From positions 62,001 to 126,000 of the forward strand of contig JAKJER010000008.1 in assembly GCA_022705325.1 (NCBI GenBank): DNA of 64,000 nucleotides. Reading direction: 5' to 3'. Under the pieces are notes generated by a model. That model saw only the letters and a list, made by a program, of their open reading frames with translations, searched no databases and was not told the DNA's origin. A program made the position numbers and the translations under genes. Each line of letters begins with the position of its first letter. Within the stretch, counting starts at the first letter, position 1. This document shows positions 25,826 to 33,512 of the stretch, piece after piece. This stretch comes from Planctomycetota bacterium. Lineage in GTDB: Bacteria; Planctomycetota; Phycisphaerae; SM23-33.

Positions 25826-26337
25826 GACACCACCTCCGTGTCCGGGTTGGTGAAGCTGTAGCCGGCCTTGGTCCGCTTGAGGTAGTAGGTGCCCGCGTTC
25901 AGGCTGAAGGTGACCTGGCCGCTGGCGTCGGTGGTGCCCTGGCGGATCTTGTTGGTCATCGCCTCGTCGGTGTAGACCTCGACCAGGACTCCCTGAAGGG
26001 GCGAGCCGCTGACCGAATCGGTGACGGTGTAGGTCTTGTCGGTGGTGCCGCCGGAGAGGGCGGAGTACTGCATGGAGACCTTGGCCGGGATGATCTGAAC
26101 GTTGGAGGTCGCGGAGGTCCCGCTGACGGTCAGCGTGTCGCAGTCGGCCTCGGCGGCGGTGATCTCCAGGTCGATCTCGCCGTTGGACAGGTCGCTCGGC
26201 GCGTTGGACGGCTCGCTCTCGACGCCGTCGCGGACCAGCGTGAGCGTGACGTTGGCCGCGTCGCCGGCCTGCGGGGCCTTGGTGGAGGTGTTCCAGGCGG
26301 TGACCTGGACGTGGAAGCTCGCGCCCTTGGTCGCCAT
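25822..26337 (-). CDS. Ig-like and carboxypeptidase-regulatory-like domain virion protein, 171 aa
   Basis: A 171-residue protein made of two beta sandwiches. The second (about 85-171) contains GSPLQGVLVEVYTD, GTTDASGQVTFSLNAGTYYLKRTKAGY, the hallmark of CarboxypepD_reg/PEGA-like domains. Such modules decorate phage capsids and tails. It is coupled to the 33-residue gene upstream through TAATG. Confidence 0.65.
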   Translation of the reverse strand: MATKGASFHVQVTAWNTSTKAPQAGDAANVTLTLVRDGVESEPSNAPSDLSNGEIDLEITAAEADCDTLTVSGTSATSNVQIIPAKVSMQYSALSGGTTDKTYTVTDSVSGSPLQGVLVEVYTDEAMTNKIRQGTTDASGQVTFSLNAGTYYLKRTKAGYSFTNPDTEVVS

Positions 26338-26438
26338 TAGATGTACCTCCCCGCCGCCATCAGCCAGGCGACCGGATCGTCGTAGGCCGTCGCCGCAGGC
26401 GTCGCGTTAAAGAAGAACAGCACCAGGATCGCCGTCAT
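26337..26438 (-). CDS. Small phage protein, 33 aa
   Basis: A 33-residue reading frame beginning MTAILVLFFFNATPAATA. The ATG has AAGGGAG seven bases upstream, inside the end of the preceding gene, and its stop overlaps the next ATG as TAATG. The hydrophobic start suggests membrane insertion, though it is short. Tight coupling on both sides is the argument that it is translated. Confidence 0.5.
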   Translation of the reverse strand: MTAILVLFFFNATPAATAYDDPVAWLMAAGRYI

Positions 26439-26439
26439 G

Positions 26440-27972
26440 TCAGGCTCCCTTGTACCCGTTGGCCGTCACGTACACGCTCGATCCGGTCGTCACGCAGACC
26501 GCGTGCAGGGCGGTGTTGGCGGTGGTCTTGATGGGCACGGCGAAGCGGTGGCTGACGCCGCCGCCGGCCGGTGCGCAGTAGCACTGGAACAGCACCGTGC
26601 CGCCCGAGCCGTCGGTGATCTTGACCACCGTTCCGACCGTGGCGTGGCTGTTGGAGATGACCAGGTCGGTCACGTACGCCCGCACGCCGGCGCCCTGGGC
26701 GGCGATGATGGACGTGCTGGTGGTGTCGGTGATCGCGGCCGCGTTGGATCCGTTGACGGAGTTTTCCGGGTTGGCGTAGGGCAGCGTGAGCAGCTTGCCG
26801 GCCAGGTCCGTCAGCAGCATGGCCACGTCGCCGTTGGCGACGGCCGACGGCTCGCTGCTGACCGCCTTGCCGCCCAGCAGAACGGGGTTGTTCGCGGCGG
26901 CCGAGTCGTGGGCGACCGTGCCTTGGACCTGGGCGGCCGACGCGCCGGTCGGCAGCGTGACGACGTCCACGTTGCCGATGTTGTTGTCGCCGGCGGGCAG
27001 GGCGGGCAGCGTGACGACGTCCACGTTTCCGATGTTGTTGTCGCCGGCGGGCAGGGAGTTGGTGATCTGCGTGACGGCCGACACCGTCGTCACCGTGGTG
27101 ACCGTCGTGACGGTGCCGACGTTCCACGTGCCGCTCTGTGCGGCCAGCGTGTAGAGCCGCCCGGTCGAGTCGGTGGTCAGCGGGATGTAGTCTCCGTCGC
27201 TGCCGGCCAGGGCGCCGGGCGTGTCGTTGCGGACGGCCAGGGCCAGGGCGCCCTTGTCGCCGCTGACGTGCGCGTCGTCCTCGGCATGGATCGCGTCGTC
27301 GATGAGCTGCAAAGCGGTCAACGCCGCGCCGTTCTCCTGCACGACGAACGTGCCCGCGTTGGTCACGGCGTGGGCCGAGACGCTGACGGTCCCGCTGACG
27401 GCGACGTACAGGGCACCGGTCGCGTTGACCTGGAGGGGGGCGTAGTCGCCGTCGGTCCCGGCCAGGGCGGACAGCGTGTCGGAGCGGACCGCGAGGACCT
27501 GGACGCCGGGGTCGGCGTTCTGGTGGGCGGCGTCCTCGGCCAGGACCAGGTTGTCGATCAGCTCGACGGCGGTCTTGACCGATCCGAGCGTGCCCTCGGC
27601 GGCAGCGCCGCTGGGCAGCGGCAGGCTGGCGGCCGAGATCGCGAAGGTCGCACCGTCTCCGGGCCGCACGTAGACGCCGGCGGCGGAGGCGTTGTTGACG
27701 GTCACGTCGCCGATGTCGATGCCGTCGTTGGCGGCCAGCTTGCCGATGGCGTTGGTGCCGGCGGCCAGGGCCGGCAGGCTGGCCAGGCTGACCGCCCAGG
27801 TCGCCCCGGTCTGCTGGTGGACGGGCAGGCCGGCGTCGGAGGCGACGATCGTCCGCGTGCCGATGGCTCCGAAGACCAGCTTGCTGAACGGGATGAACTC
27901 GCCGCCGATCAGGTCGCCGTCGAATGCGACGCCGCCCGAGCCGAGGTTTGCCGTTGCCGATGAATCGCTCAT
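26440..27972 (-). CDS. Repeat-containing virion protein, 510 aa
   Basis: A 510-residue acidic beta-rich protein. It contains several copies of a module with LIDDxxxAEDxAH followed by AVRxDTxxALAGTDGDYxPLxxxxTGxLYV, a module frequent in phage and prophage virion proteins. Near residues 305-340 two identical 18-residue units (GNVDVVTLPALPAGDNNI type) are encoded by a 54-bp direct repeat. The C-terminal 110 residues look like a separate domain (TSTSIIAAQGAGVRAYVTDLVI). Likely a decoration or fibre protein. ATGA overlap at 27969-27972 couples it to the gene before it. Confidence 0.6.
   Translation of the reverse strand: MSDSSATANLGSGGVAFDGDLIGGEFIPFSKLVFGAIGTRTIVASDAGLPVHQQTGATWAVSLASLPALAAGTNAIGKLAANDGIDIGDVTVNNASAAGVYVRPGDGATFAISAASLPLPSGAAAEGTLGSVKTAVELIDNLVLAEDAAHQNADPGVQVLAVRSDTLSALAGTDGDYAPLQVNATGALYVAVSGTVSVSAHAVTNAGTFVVQENGAALTALQLIDDAIHAEDDAHVSGDKGALALAVRNDTPGALAGSDGDYIPLTTDSTGRLYTLAAQSGTWNVGTVTTVTTVTTVSAVTQITNSLPAGDNNIGNVDVVTLPALPAGDNNIGNVDVVTLPTGASAAQVQGTVAHDSAAANNPVLLGGKAVSSEPSAVANGDVAMLLTDLAGKLLTLPYANPENSVNGSNAAAITDTTSTSIIAAQGAGVRAYVTDLVISNSHATVGTVVKITDGSGGTVLFQCYCAPAGGGVSHRFAVPIKTTANTALHAVCVTTGSSVYVTANGYKGA
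26951..27058. repeat. 54-bp direct repeat inside a virion gene (two copies)
   Basis: Units 26951-27004 and 27005-27058 are nearly identical, differing at one or two bases. 54 bp equals 18 codons, so the reading frame is kept. Confidence 0.8.
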
Positions 27973-29282
27973 AGTCCAACTCCCATTAGCATCCGCCGGA
28001 ATACGGCGGCCGCCGCCGCCAGGTCGCCGGCCGCAAAATCGTCCGCCGCCAGCGTCGTCCCGGTCCCTTCGTACGAGAGCATCCCCACGTCCAGGTTGCC
28101 CTGGTGGGACGTGTCGGTCCCGGTGTGGATCGTGGACCCCTTGTACTTGCTGACGTACGCGTCGCTCTCGTCGTACTGGTGGTACACCGTTCCTGGCAGC
28201 GATCCCACCGTTACGCCAGTCGGCCCGTTGAGCGTCGTGGTGACGCTCGCGACAACCTTTCGGGTGTTGGACTCGCCATCGTAAGCGTTGACCTGATAGC
28301 GAGCATGATTCTGCACCATCGACGCGCCGATGCGCAGCACCGCCGCCATCACTCCAGCCTGCGTACTGGACGGCGTCCAGGCGGCAATATCGACCTGAGA
28401 GTAGTGCCCGTCCCCGGCAAGGCTCGTGCCGCAACGGGCGTACAGGGTGGTCGCCTGCGTGTCGCAGGCAGCCTGGTTGGACAGGATGTCCCACGAGTTG
28501 CTGGGGTAGATCGACCAGGCCCAGCCCTCGCTAGACGATCCAAGCTCGTTCTGATTCGACCGATTGAAGTTGTCGCTTACAGTGGTCCCGTGCGCCTTGG
28601 GCTTCTCGTTCTTGCCCCAGCCGTTGGGCCGAATGTCCTCAAAGTCCGCCAGCCCGCAGGCGGCGAGGATCTCCATCGCGGACTGGGCCACGCCCAGGTG
28701 AAACTCCCGGTCCACCTGGAACCGCTTACCGGCGGCGTCCGGCAGCGGATTGCGGAACTCGCCGGCGATCGCACGACCCCTGGCCGTGCTCAGCATCCGC
28801 TTGTACGAGTCGCGCACCTTCTGCCAGTGCGGGTGCTTGCCCCACTCAAACCGCTCTCGCTTGACCTCGCTATGGCCGGCGAACACGAGCCGCAGGAATC
28901 CAGTCCGGAGCGGTCGAAGGGGGTACGGTCCATCCAGGCCGTCCACGTCGCCGCCGCCCGTCATGTGGTCCCATGCCAGGTCCACCAGCGTCTCGCCGCT
29001 GGGGCGATACCCGCTCAGCGACTCCCACGCGGAGATCATCGCGGCGTCGGCCTTCAGGTCGCGGCAGTCGCCACGTCCAAGGTCGGCATAGATACTGGTA
29101 TTGACCGCCGCATCCGGGGGAAGCCAGAACAGCCCGCACCTGCGGGATTGTCCGACGATGCCCATCTCCGCGACCGACCCGATGTCGAGACAGCCGACGG
29201 CCCGGTCAGGCAGGACATAGCCGCTGCCAAGCGGATCATACCGCCAGAGGTACGGCCCCAAGATGTAGCGATAGTCAGCCAT
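27969..29282 (-). CDS. Phage protein with C-terminal concanavalin-like domain, 437 aa
   Basis: A 437-residue protein. The first 225 residues are not recognised and contain several Trp and Cys. From about 230 the sequence turns into a jelly-roll: SDNFNRSNQNELGSSSEGWAW followed by WTPSSTQAGVMAAVLRIG, the DxFNR-x(n)-LGxxW pattern of LamG/concanavalin-type domains on phages. This half probably binds glycans. The start MADYRYILG is chosen because it begins a well-conserved-looking block, but its RBS is weak and a GTG 120 bases upstream is possible. Confidence 0.6.
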   Translation of the reverse strand: MADYRYILGPYLWRYDPLGSGYVLPDRAVGCLDIGSVAEMGIVGQSRRCGLFWLPPDAAVNTSIYADLGRGDCRDLKADAAMISAWESLSGYRPSGETLVDLAWDHMTGGGDVDGLDGPYPLRPLRTGFLRLVFAGHSEVKRERFEWGKHPHWQKVRDSYKRMLSTARGRAIAGEFRNPLPDAAGKRFQVDREFHLGVAQSAMEILAACGLADFEDIRPNGWGKNEKPKAHGTTVSDNFNRSNQNELGSSSEGWAWSIYPSNSWDILSNQAACDTQATTLYARCGTSLAGDGHYSQVDIAAWTPSSTQAGVMAAVLRIGASMVQNHARYQVNAYDGESNTRKVVASVTTTLNGPTGVTVGSLPGTVYHQYDESDAYVSKYKGSTIHTGTDTSHQGNLDVGMLSYEGTGTTLAADDFAAGDLAAAAAVFRRMLMGVGL

Positions 29283-29447
29283 GTACTCGTCGCGGTCTTC
29301 CGCGCCCTTCGCCCCGTCCGGCCTGGCCGGGGCGGGGGGCGCGGCCCCGTGTCTGACGGGGCCGCTCGTGGACGATTCGTGCCCTGGTAAGGGCGTCCAC
29401 ACGGCGGGGGTTTCTCGCCCAGCGGCGAGCCGCCGATGCCCGTGCGG

Positions 29448-29765
29448 TCAGGTCTGGACCTTTTCCACCGTCGCCGCCTTCTCCGCCGTCGCCGCCGCAG
29501 GCTTGACGACGTACGGCTTGCCGGATGCGTAGGAGCGGATCGAGTCGACGTACTCGGCCATGCTCGCCGAGCGGATCGGCTTCAGCCCGTGGGCCCTGGC
29601 GTCGCGGTCCTCTATGACGGCCTGGACGGGTGTGGGCTTCATGAGCTTCTTGCCCTTCTTGTTGCGCGGAACCTCGGCCGGTCCGACCCGCACGCCGCCG
29701 ATGGCCAGCGGGAACGGGACGTCGACCAGCACGAAGCTCGGCTGTTTCGCCTTGACATTCGCCAT
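29448..29765 (-). CDS. Hypothetical phage protein, 105 aa
   Basis: A 105-residue protein with a beta N-terminus (PSFVLVDVPFPLAIGGVRVG) and lysine-rich centre (PRNKKGKKLMKP). AGGAG lies seven bases before the ATG. It follows the decoration-like gene downstream of the capsid and could be a capsid-associated or neck protein. The 165 bases after it before the next gene hold no supported frame. Confidence 0.55.
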   Translation of the reverse strand: MANVKAKQPSFVLVDVPFPLAIGGVRVGPAEVPRNKKGKKLMKPTPVQAVIEDRDARAHGLKPIRSASMAEYVDSIRSYASGKPYVVKPAAATAEKAATVEKVQT

Positions 29766-29849
29766 GCGTGTCTCCTGGTTGGACCCGCCGCCGGCTGGCC
29801 GGGCCTCCGTGCCCGGCCGTCCGGCAGCGCGGGAAAGGTGTTGGGGGGA

Positions 29850-30980
29850 TTAGGAGGTCGTGATCACCGGCGCGGCCGCCACGCCGGCGGCGCCGACGAT
29901 GACCCATCCGACGGTGTCGTCCACGTACAGCAGCGTCACGTTGTCGCCGGCGTCGGCGAAGACGATGGTGGCGAAGCCGCTCTTGGTGGTCGGCGTGAGC
30001 GTTCCGTCGCCTCCGCCGTCGGTGACCAGGGCGATGGTGAGCAGTTGTCCGGGCAGCCCGTTGGCCAGGGTCAGCGCCTCGCCGTCGGCCCCGGTGGTCT
30101 TGGCCACGTAGCTGTGGGTCACGGGGATCGCCAGCACGTCGGCGGCCACGGTTGTACCGCCGGCCGGAGCGAAGACGATCTTGGACGTCAGGCCCGGCAG
30201 GCTGACGGTCGCCTGGGCGGCCGCCGCCGAGTTGGCCAGGATCGTCATGGACGTGCCGGAGTCGATCGGGTCGATGCGGATCCCGCCGGTGGTCGTGCCG
30301 TTGGCCTCGATGTATCCGGCCCCGGCCGCGAGGCTGATGTCCTTGCCGGCGGCGACGGTCACGTCGCCGTTGAGTCCGACGGCCCCGGTTCCGGTGGTGA
30401 ACGTCTTGGATCCGGAGATCGTGACGTCGCCGGCCAGGGTGACCGCGCCGCTGCCGGTGGTGAAGGTGTAGGTGGACGAGATCGTCACGTTGCCGCCCAG
30501 GGTGAGCCGCTGCTCGGACACGGCCGCGCAGACGATCACCGTGACGTCCTCGCCGGACCCGCTTGCGGCGGTCAGGGCCAGCGCGCCGACGCGCTGGGTG
30601 GACGCGTCGTCGGTGTCCAGCACGTAGGCGTAGCCGCTGGTGCCGGCGGTGAGCAGGTCGCCCACGCTGATCGCCTCGCCGCTGGTGACGGTGGTCAGCG
30701 TGCCCAGCGGCGCGTAGCGGGTGGCGGCGTTGGCCGAGGCGGTGATCTCGGCGATGCCGACGACGCTGTCGGTCACCGCGGTGGCCGTGACGATCGTGCC
30801 GGCGGACGACAGCTTGACGAAGGTGCCGGCGGTGGTGCCGCCGGTGCCAGCCTTGGCGCTCTGGGCCCCGCCGACGATCGTGGCCGAACCGGCCGGCTCG
30901 ATCGCCAGCAGCAGGGCCATGCACGCGACGATGGCGACGGACAACAGGATCGGAAGCTTGAACTGGCTGAGTCGTTTCAT
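29850..30980 (-). CDS. Putative capsid decoration protein with N-terminal hydrophobic segment, 376 aa
   Basis: A 376-residue protein. The ATG at 30980 has AAGGAGA six bases upstream. Residues 8-32 form a signal-like hydrophobic helix (LPILLSVAIVACMALLLAI). Then comes a DUF2190-like beta segment (GTFVKLSSAGTIVTATAVTDSVVGIAEI, GDLLTAGTSGYAYVLD) typical of small capsid-decoration proteins, followed by Thr/Gly-rich repeats (DVTISGSKTFTTGTGAVGL). A signal-like helix on a decoration protein is unusual. Confidence 0.6.
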   Translation of the reverse strand: MKRLSQFKLPILLSVAIVACMALLLAIEPAGSATIVGGAQSAKAGTGGTTAGTFVKLSSAGTIVTATAVTDSVVGIAEITASANAATRYAPLGTLTTVTSGEAISVGDLLTAGTSGYAYVLDTDDASTQRVGALALTAASGSGEDVTVIVCAAVSEQRLTLGGNVTISSTYTFTTGSGAVTLAGDVTISGSKTFTTGTGAVGLNGDVTVAAGKDISLAAGAGYIEANGTTTGGIRIDPIDSGTSMTILANSAAAAQATVSLPGLTSKIVFAPAGGTTVAADVLAIPVTHSYVAKTTGADGEALTLANGLPGQLLTIALVTDGGGDGTLTPTTKSGFATIVFADAGDNVTLLYVDDTVGWVIVGAAGVAAAPVITTS

Positions 30981-30994
30981 ACGTGTCTCCTTGT

Positions 30995-31180
30995 TCACGT
31001 TTTCGTTCATGCCTGTGGCATCGGCCTCCCCCAGGAGGTCTTACCTTTCGCGGTCCGCTCGCCGCTACGATGCGGCGGGCTTCATGGTCACGTTTTCGTT
31101 CATGCCTGTGGCATCGGCCTCCCCCAGGAGGTCTTACCTTTCGCGGTCCGCTCGCCGCTACGATGCGGCGGGCTTCATGG
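30995..31180. repeat. 93-bp tandem duplication at the capsid gene 3' end (two copies)
   Basis: Units 30995-31087 and 31088-31180 appear identical, and TCACG at 31181 begins a third. The unit includes the last seven codons of the major capsid gene, its stop, a hairpin (GACCTCC loop GGAGGCC) and an ATG reading frame MNENV. 93 bp is a multiple of three. Confidence 0.9.
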
Positions 31181-32516
31181 TCACGACGGCGTCGGCGTCC
31201 TGCTCGGCCATGTCCACGTGCAGGATGCCGCGCGTGAGGGTCTGGTCGGTGGTGAACGCCGCGTGCTCGCTGGTGGCGATCTCGATGTCGCGGATCATGC
31301 CCACCAGGTGGCTGAGGTTCAGGTCGCCGAACCAGCCGAACTTGACGCTCGCGGTCACGCTGGCCTTGGCCGGGCAGCGCGGGCCGACGGTGAACGGGAA
31401 GCCGTCGATGGTCGCCGGCAGCCCGTCGCCGCCCCGCTCGTAGAGCGGCTGGCCGGTGGTGCTCTTGAGCGCCCGGGCGGTCATCGCCATGCTCAGCGAG
31501 AGGCCGAAGCGGGCGTTGCCCAGGGCGTAGGCCTTGGACAGGGCGCCGATGAAGTTGGACCAGTCGGTGCCGTCCAGGGTGGCGTAGGTGGTGTGGGTGT
31601 CGGCGGCCGCCTGGGAGGCGATGTTGCTGCTCTGGAGGATGCCGGTGATCCCGCCGTAGCTGGCCGTGCCGTCGCCGTTGACGAAGGCGTTGTCCAGGGC
31701 GTAGTCGAAGGCGTACACCATCTCGACGCCGATCCAGTTGCCCAGGTCCGCCAGCAGCCCGCCGCGCAGGAACTCGTTGGGCACGTAGACCAGCGCGCCG
31801 AGCTTCTCGGGGGTGAGCTGGAGGATGCCCAGCGTGGGGCGGCTCTCGGTGATCTGGGCGGCGGAGGCGACCCAGTAGGCCGTCAGCCCGCCGGTGCGCT
31901 TGGGGATGTTGACGGTGCCCATGCCGGCCAGCGGGATCCGCCGGGCCTGCGTCCAGAAGACGCCCTCAGCCTCGACGTTGCGGACCAGCTCGGGGCGGAA
32001 CTCGTCGGGGATGAGGTAGCCGCCGGCCGAGTCGGTGCCGACCTCCATGCCGGCCTTGACGCGCTCGGCGGCGGACTTCAGCACGTCCTGCTCGATCTCC
32101 TTGATGTGGTTGGGGATCATGTCGGCCTTGCCGGCCAGGCGGAGGTTGCGGGCGATGACGAACGCGCCGAAGCGGCGGGCGGTCTCGTTGTCCAGGAAGC
32201 ATCGCCCGTCGCGGAGCATCTCCTTGCGGGCGGTCAGCCCGGCCGGGGCCACGCGGCCGTTGCCGGTGGTGCGCAGCCCGAGCTTCTGCATCTCGCGGAT
32301 GGTCTCGGCCTGCTTGTCGATGCTGGCCTTGAGCTGCGCCATCTCGGCCTGCATCTTGGCGACGGCGGGCACGTGGCCGCCTGCGGCCTGGGTCTTCTGC
32401 AGGTTCTCCTGGATCTGCGGGATGATCTGCTGGATCGCCTCGGCGTTGGCGGCCGGATCGGCGAGCAGTTCGGCGAGCTGCTGGTTGAGCTCGAAGAGTT
32501 TCTTCAGGTGTTCCAT
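31158..32516 (-). CDS. HK97-type major capsid protein
   Basis: A 452-residue capsid protein. Residues 1-95 are a coiled-coil delta domain (FELNQQLAELLADP, AEMAQLKASIDKQAETIREM), removed by the prohead protease in HK97-like phages. The body has GTDSAGGYLIPDEFRPELVRNVEAEG, the usual G-x-L-x-P start of the mature capsid fold, and ALDNAFVNGDGTASYGGITGIL, a P-domain motif. The C-terminus VVTMKPAAS lies inside a 93-bp duplicated unit. It directly follows the protease gene. Confidence 0.9.
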   Translation of the reverse strand: MEHLKKLFELNQQLAELLADPAANAEAIQQIIPQIQENLQKTQAAGGHVPAVAKMQAEMAQLKASIDKQAETIREMQKLGLRTTGNGRVAPAGLTARKEMLRDGRCFLDNETARRFGAFVIARNLRLAGKADMIPNHIKEIEQDVLKSAAERVKAGMEVGTDSAGGYLIPDEFRPELVRNVEAEGVFWTQARRIPLAGMGTVNIPKRTGGLTAYWVASAAQITESRPTLGILQLTPEKLGALVYVPNEFLRGGLLADLGNWIGVEMVYAFDYALDNAFVNGDGTASYGGITGILQSSNIASQAAADTHTTYATLDGTDWSNFIGALSKAYALGNARFGLSLSMAMTARALKSTTGQPLYERGGDGLPATIDGFPFTVGPRCPAKASVTASVKFGWFGDLNLSHLVGMIRDIEIATSEHAAFTTDQTLTRGILHVDMAEQDADAVVTMKPAAS

Positions 32517-32544
32517 CGGTGTTCCTTGTGTTTGGGGTCCTCGG

Positions 32545-33489
32545 CTATCCGGCCGATCCGGCCAGCCGCGCGGCGGCGTCCTTGAGCCGCTGCCAGGGCT
32601 GGGGCTGCTGACTGCCGCTGCCGACGCCCGCTCCCGCCTGGCGGCGGCGGTCAGGGCAAGTGCCGTCGGCTTCGCACTCGCCCGCGTCGCTGCGCAGGTA
32701 GCCAGGGAGCAGGGCTTTCAGATCGTCCATCTCGCTGACGAAGCCAGCGAACAGTTCGTCGTACTTCTCCTCCTGGGCGGCCAGGGCCTGGTCGACCGCC
32801 TGCTTGACGATCGGCGCGGCCAGCTCGCGCACGGCCTTCTCCACAGCCACGGCCTGGTCGTCCGGGCCGTCCTTGCCGTCATGGCCACTGGCAAAGAGTT
32901 TAGCCGCCAGCTGCTGCATCGCGCGGCGGTTGGAGGGCACCATCACGGCGGAGATCTCCAGCAGCTCGATGTCGGTGTAGACCAGCAGCGGGTCGGAGTC
33001 GGCCAGTTCGCCTTCCTTGATCGCGCCGGAGATCTCGGGGTACTTGCCGGACAGCTCGGCCGCCGTGCCGCGCACGTACTGGCGCGGGATGAAGCCGATG
33101 CTGAACGCGATGCCCTTTCCGTTGGGGTCGGCGGCGAGCTTCCACCACTGCTCGGCCAGGTCGGTGGTGGCGAACTGGAACGTGGCGTGCACGCTGTCGC
33201 CCTGGACCGACAGGCTCTTGACCCAGCCGATCTGCGTGGGCCCGCCGTCATTGGTGCGGTGCAGGTGCGCCGCCGCGAACGGGACGTTGCTTTTCAGGAA
33301 GCCGTCCAGCCGCCTGGCGAAGCTCGACGGAAGGACGATCTCGCCGTCGCGGTCGATGGAGATCGTGCTGGCGATCCCGCCCACCGTGCGGCTGGCCAGG
33401 TCGATCGCCTTGCCGCCCTGGGTGAAGCCCTTGATGAAGCGGTCGCGGGCCCGCTCGTCGCCTTTGTCGATGGTCTTTTCGTTGAGCAT
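32545..33489 (-). CDS. HK97-family prohead protease
   Basis: A 314-residue protein whose first 190 residues match the U35-type prohead protease: an initial strand VGGIASTISIDRDGEIVLPSSF, the His in PFAAAHLHRTND and the Ser in GIAFSIGFIPRQY as likely catalytic residues. A helical C-terminal extension of about 120 residues may act as scaffold, with paired cysteines near residue 275. It lies between portal and capsid genes as in HK97. Confidence 0.85.
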   Translation of the reverse strand: MLNEKTIDKGDERARDRFIKGFTQGGKAIDLASRTVGGIASTISIDRDGEIVLPSSFARRLDGFLKSNVPFAAAHLHRTNDGGPTQIGWVKSLSVQGDSVHATFQFATTDLAEQWWKLAADPNGKGIAFSIGFIPRQYVRGTAAELSGKYPEISGAIKEGELADSDPLLVYTDIELLEISAVMVPSNRRAMQQLAAKLFASGHDGKDGPDDQAVAVEKAVRELAAPIVKQAVDQALAAQEEKYDELFAGFVSEMDDLKALLPGYLRSDAGECEADGTCPDRRRQAGAGVGSGSQQPQPWQRLKDAAARLAGSAG

Positions 33490-33512
33490 GTTATGCCTCT
33501 GTGCCTCTGTGG
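33490..33512. repeat. CACAGAGGCACAGAGG repeat at the portal/protease junction
   Basis: The minus strand reads CCACAGAGGCACAGAGGCAT. It supplies the last codons (SHRGTEA) and stop of the portal-MuF gene and purine-rich sequence before the protease ATG. Confidence 0.65.
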
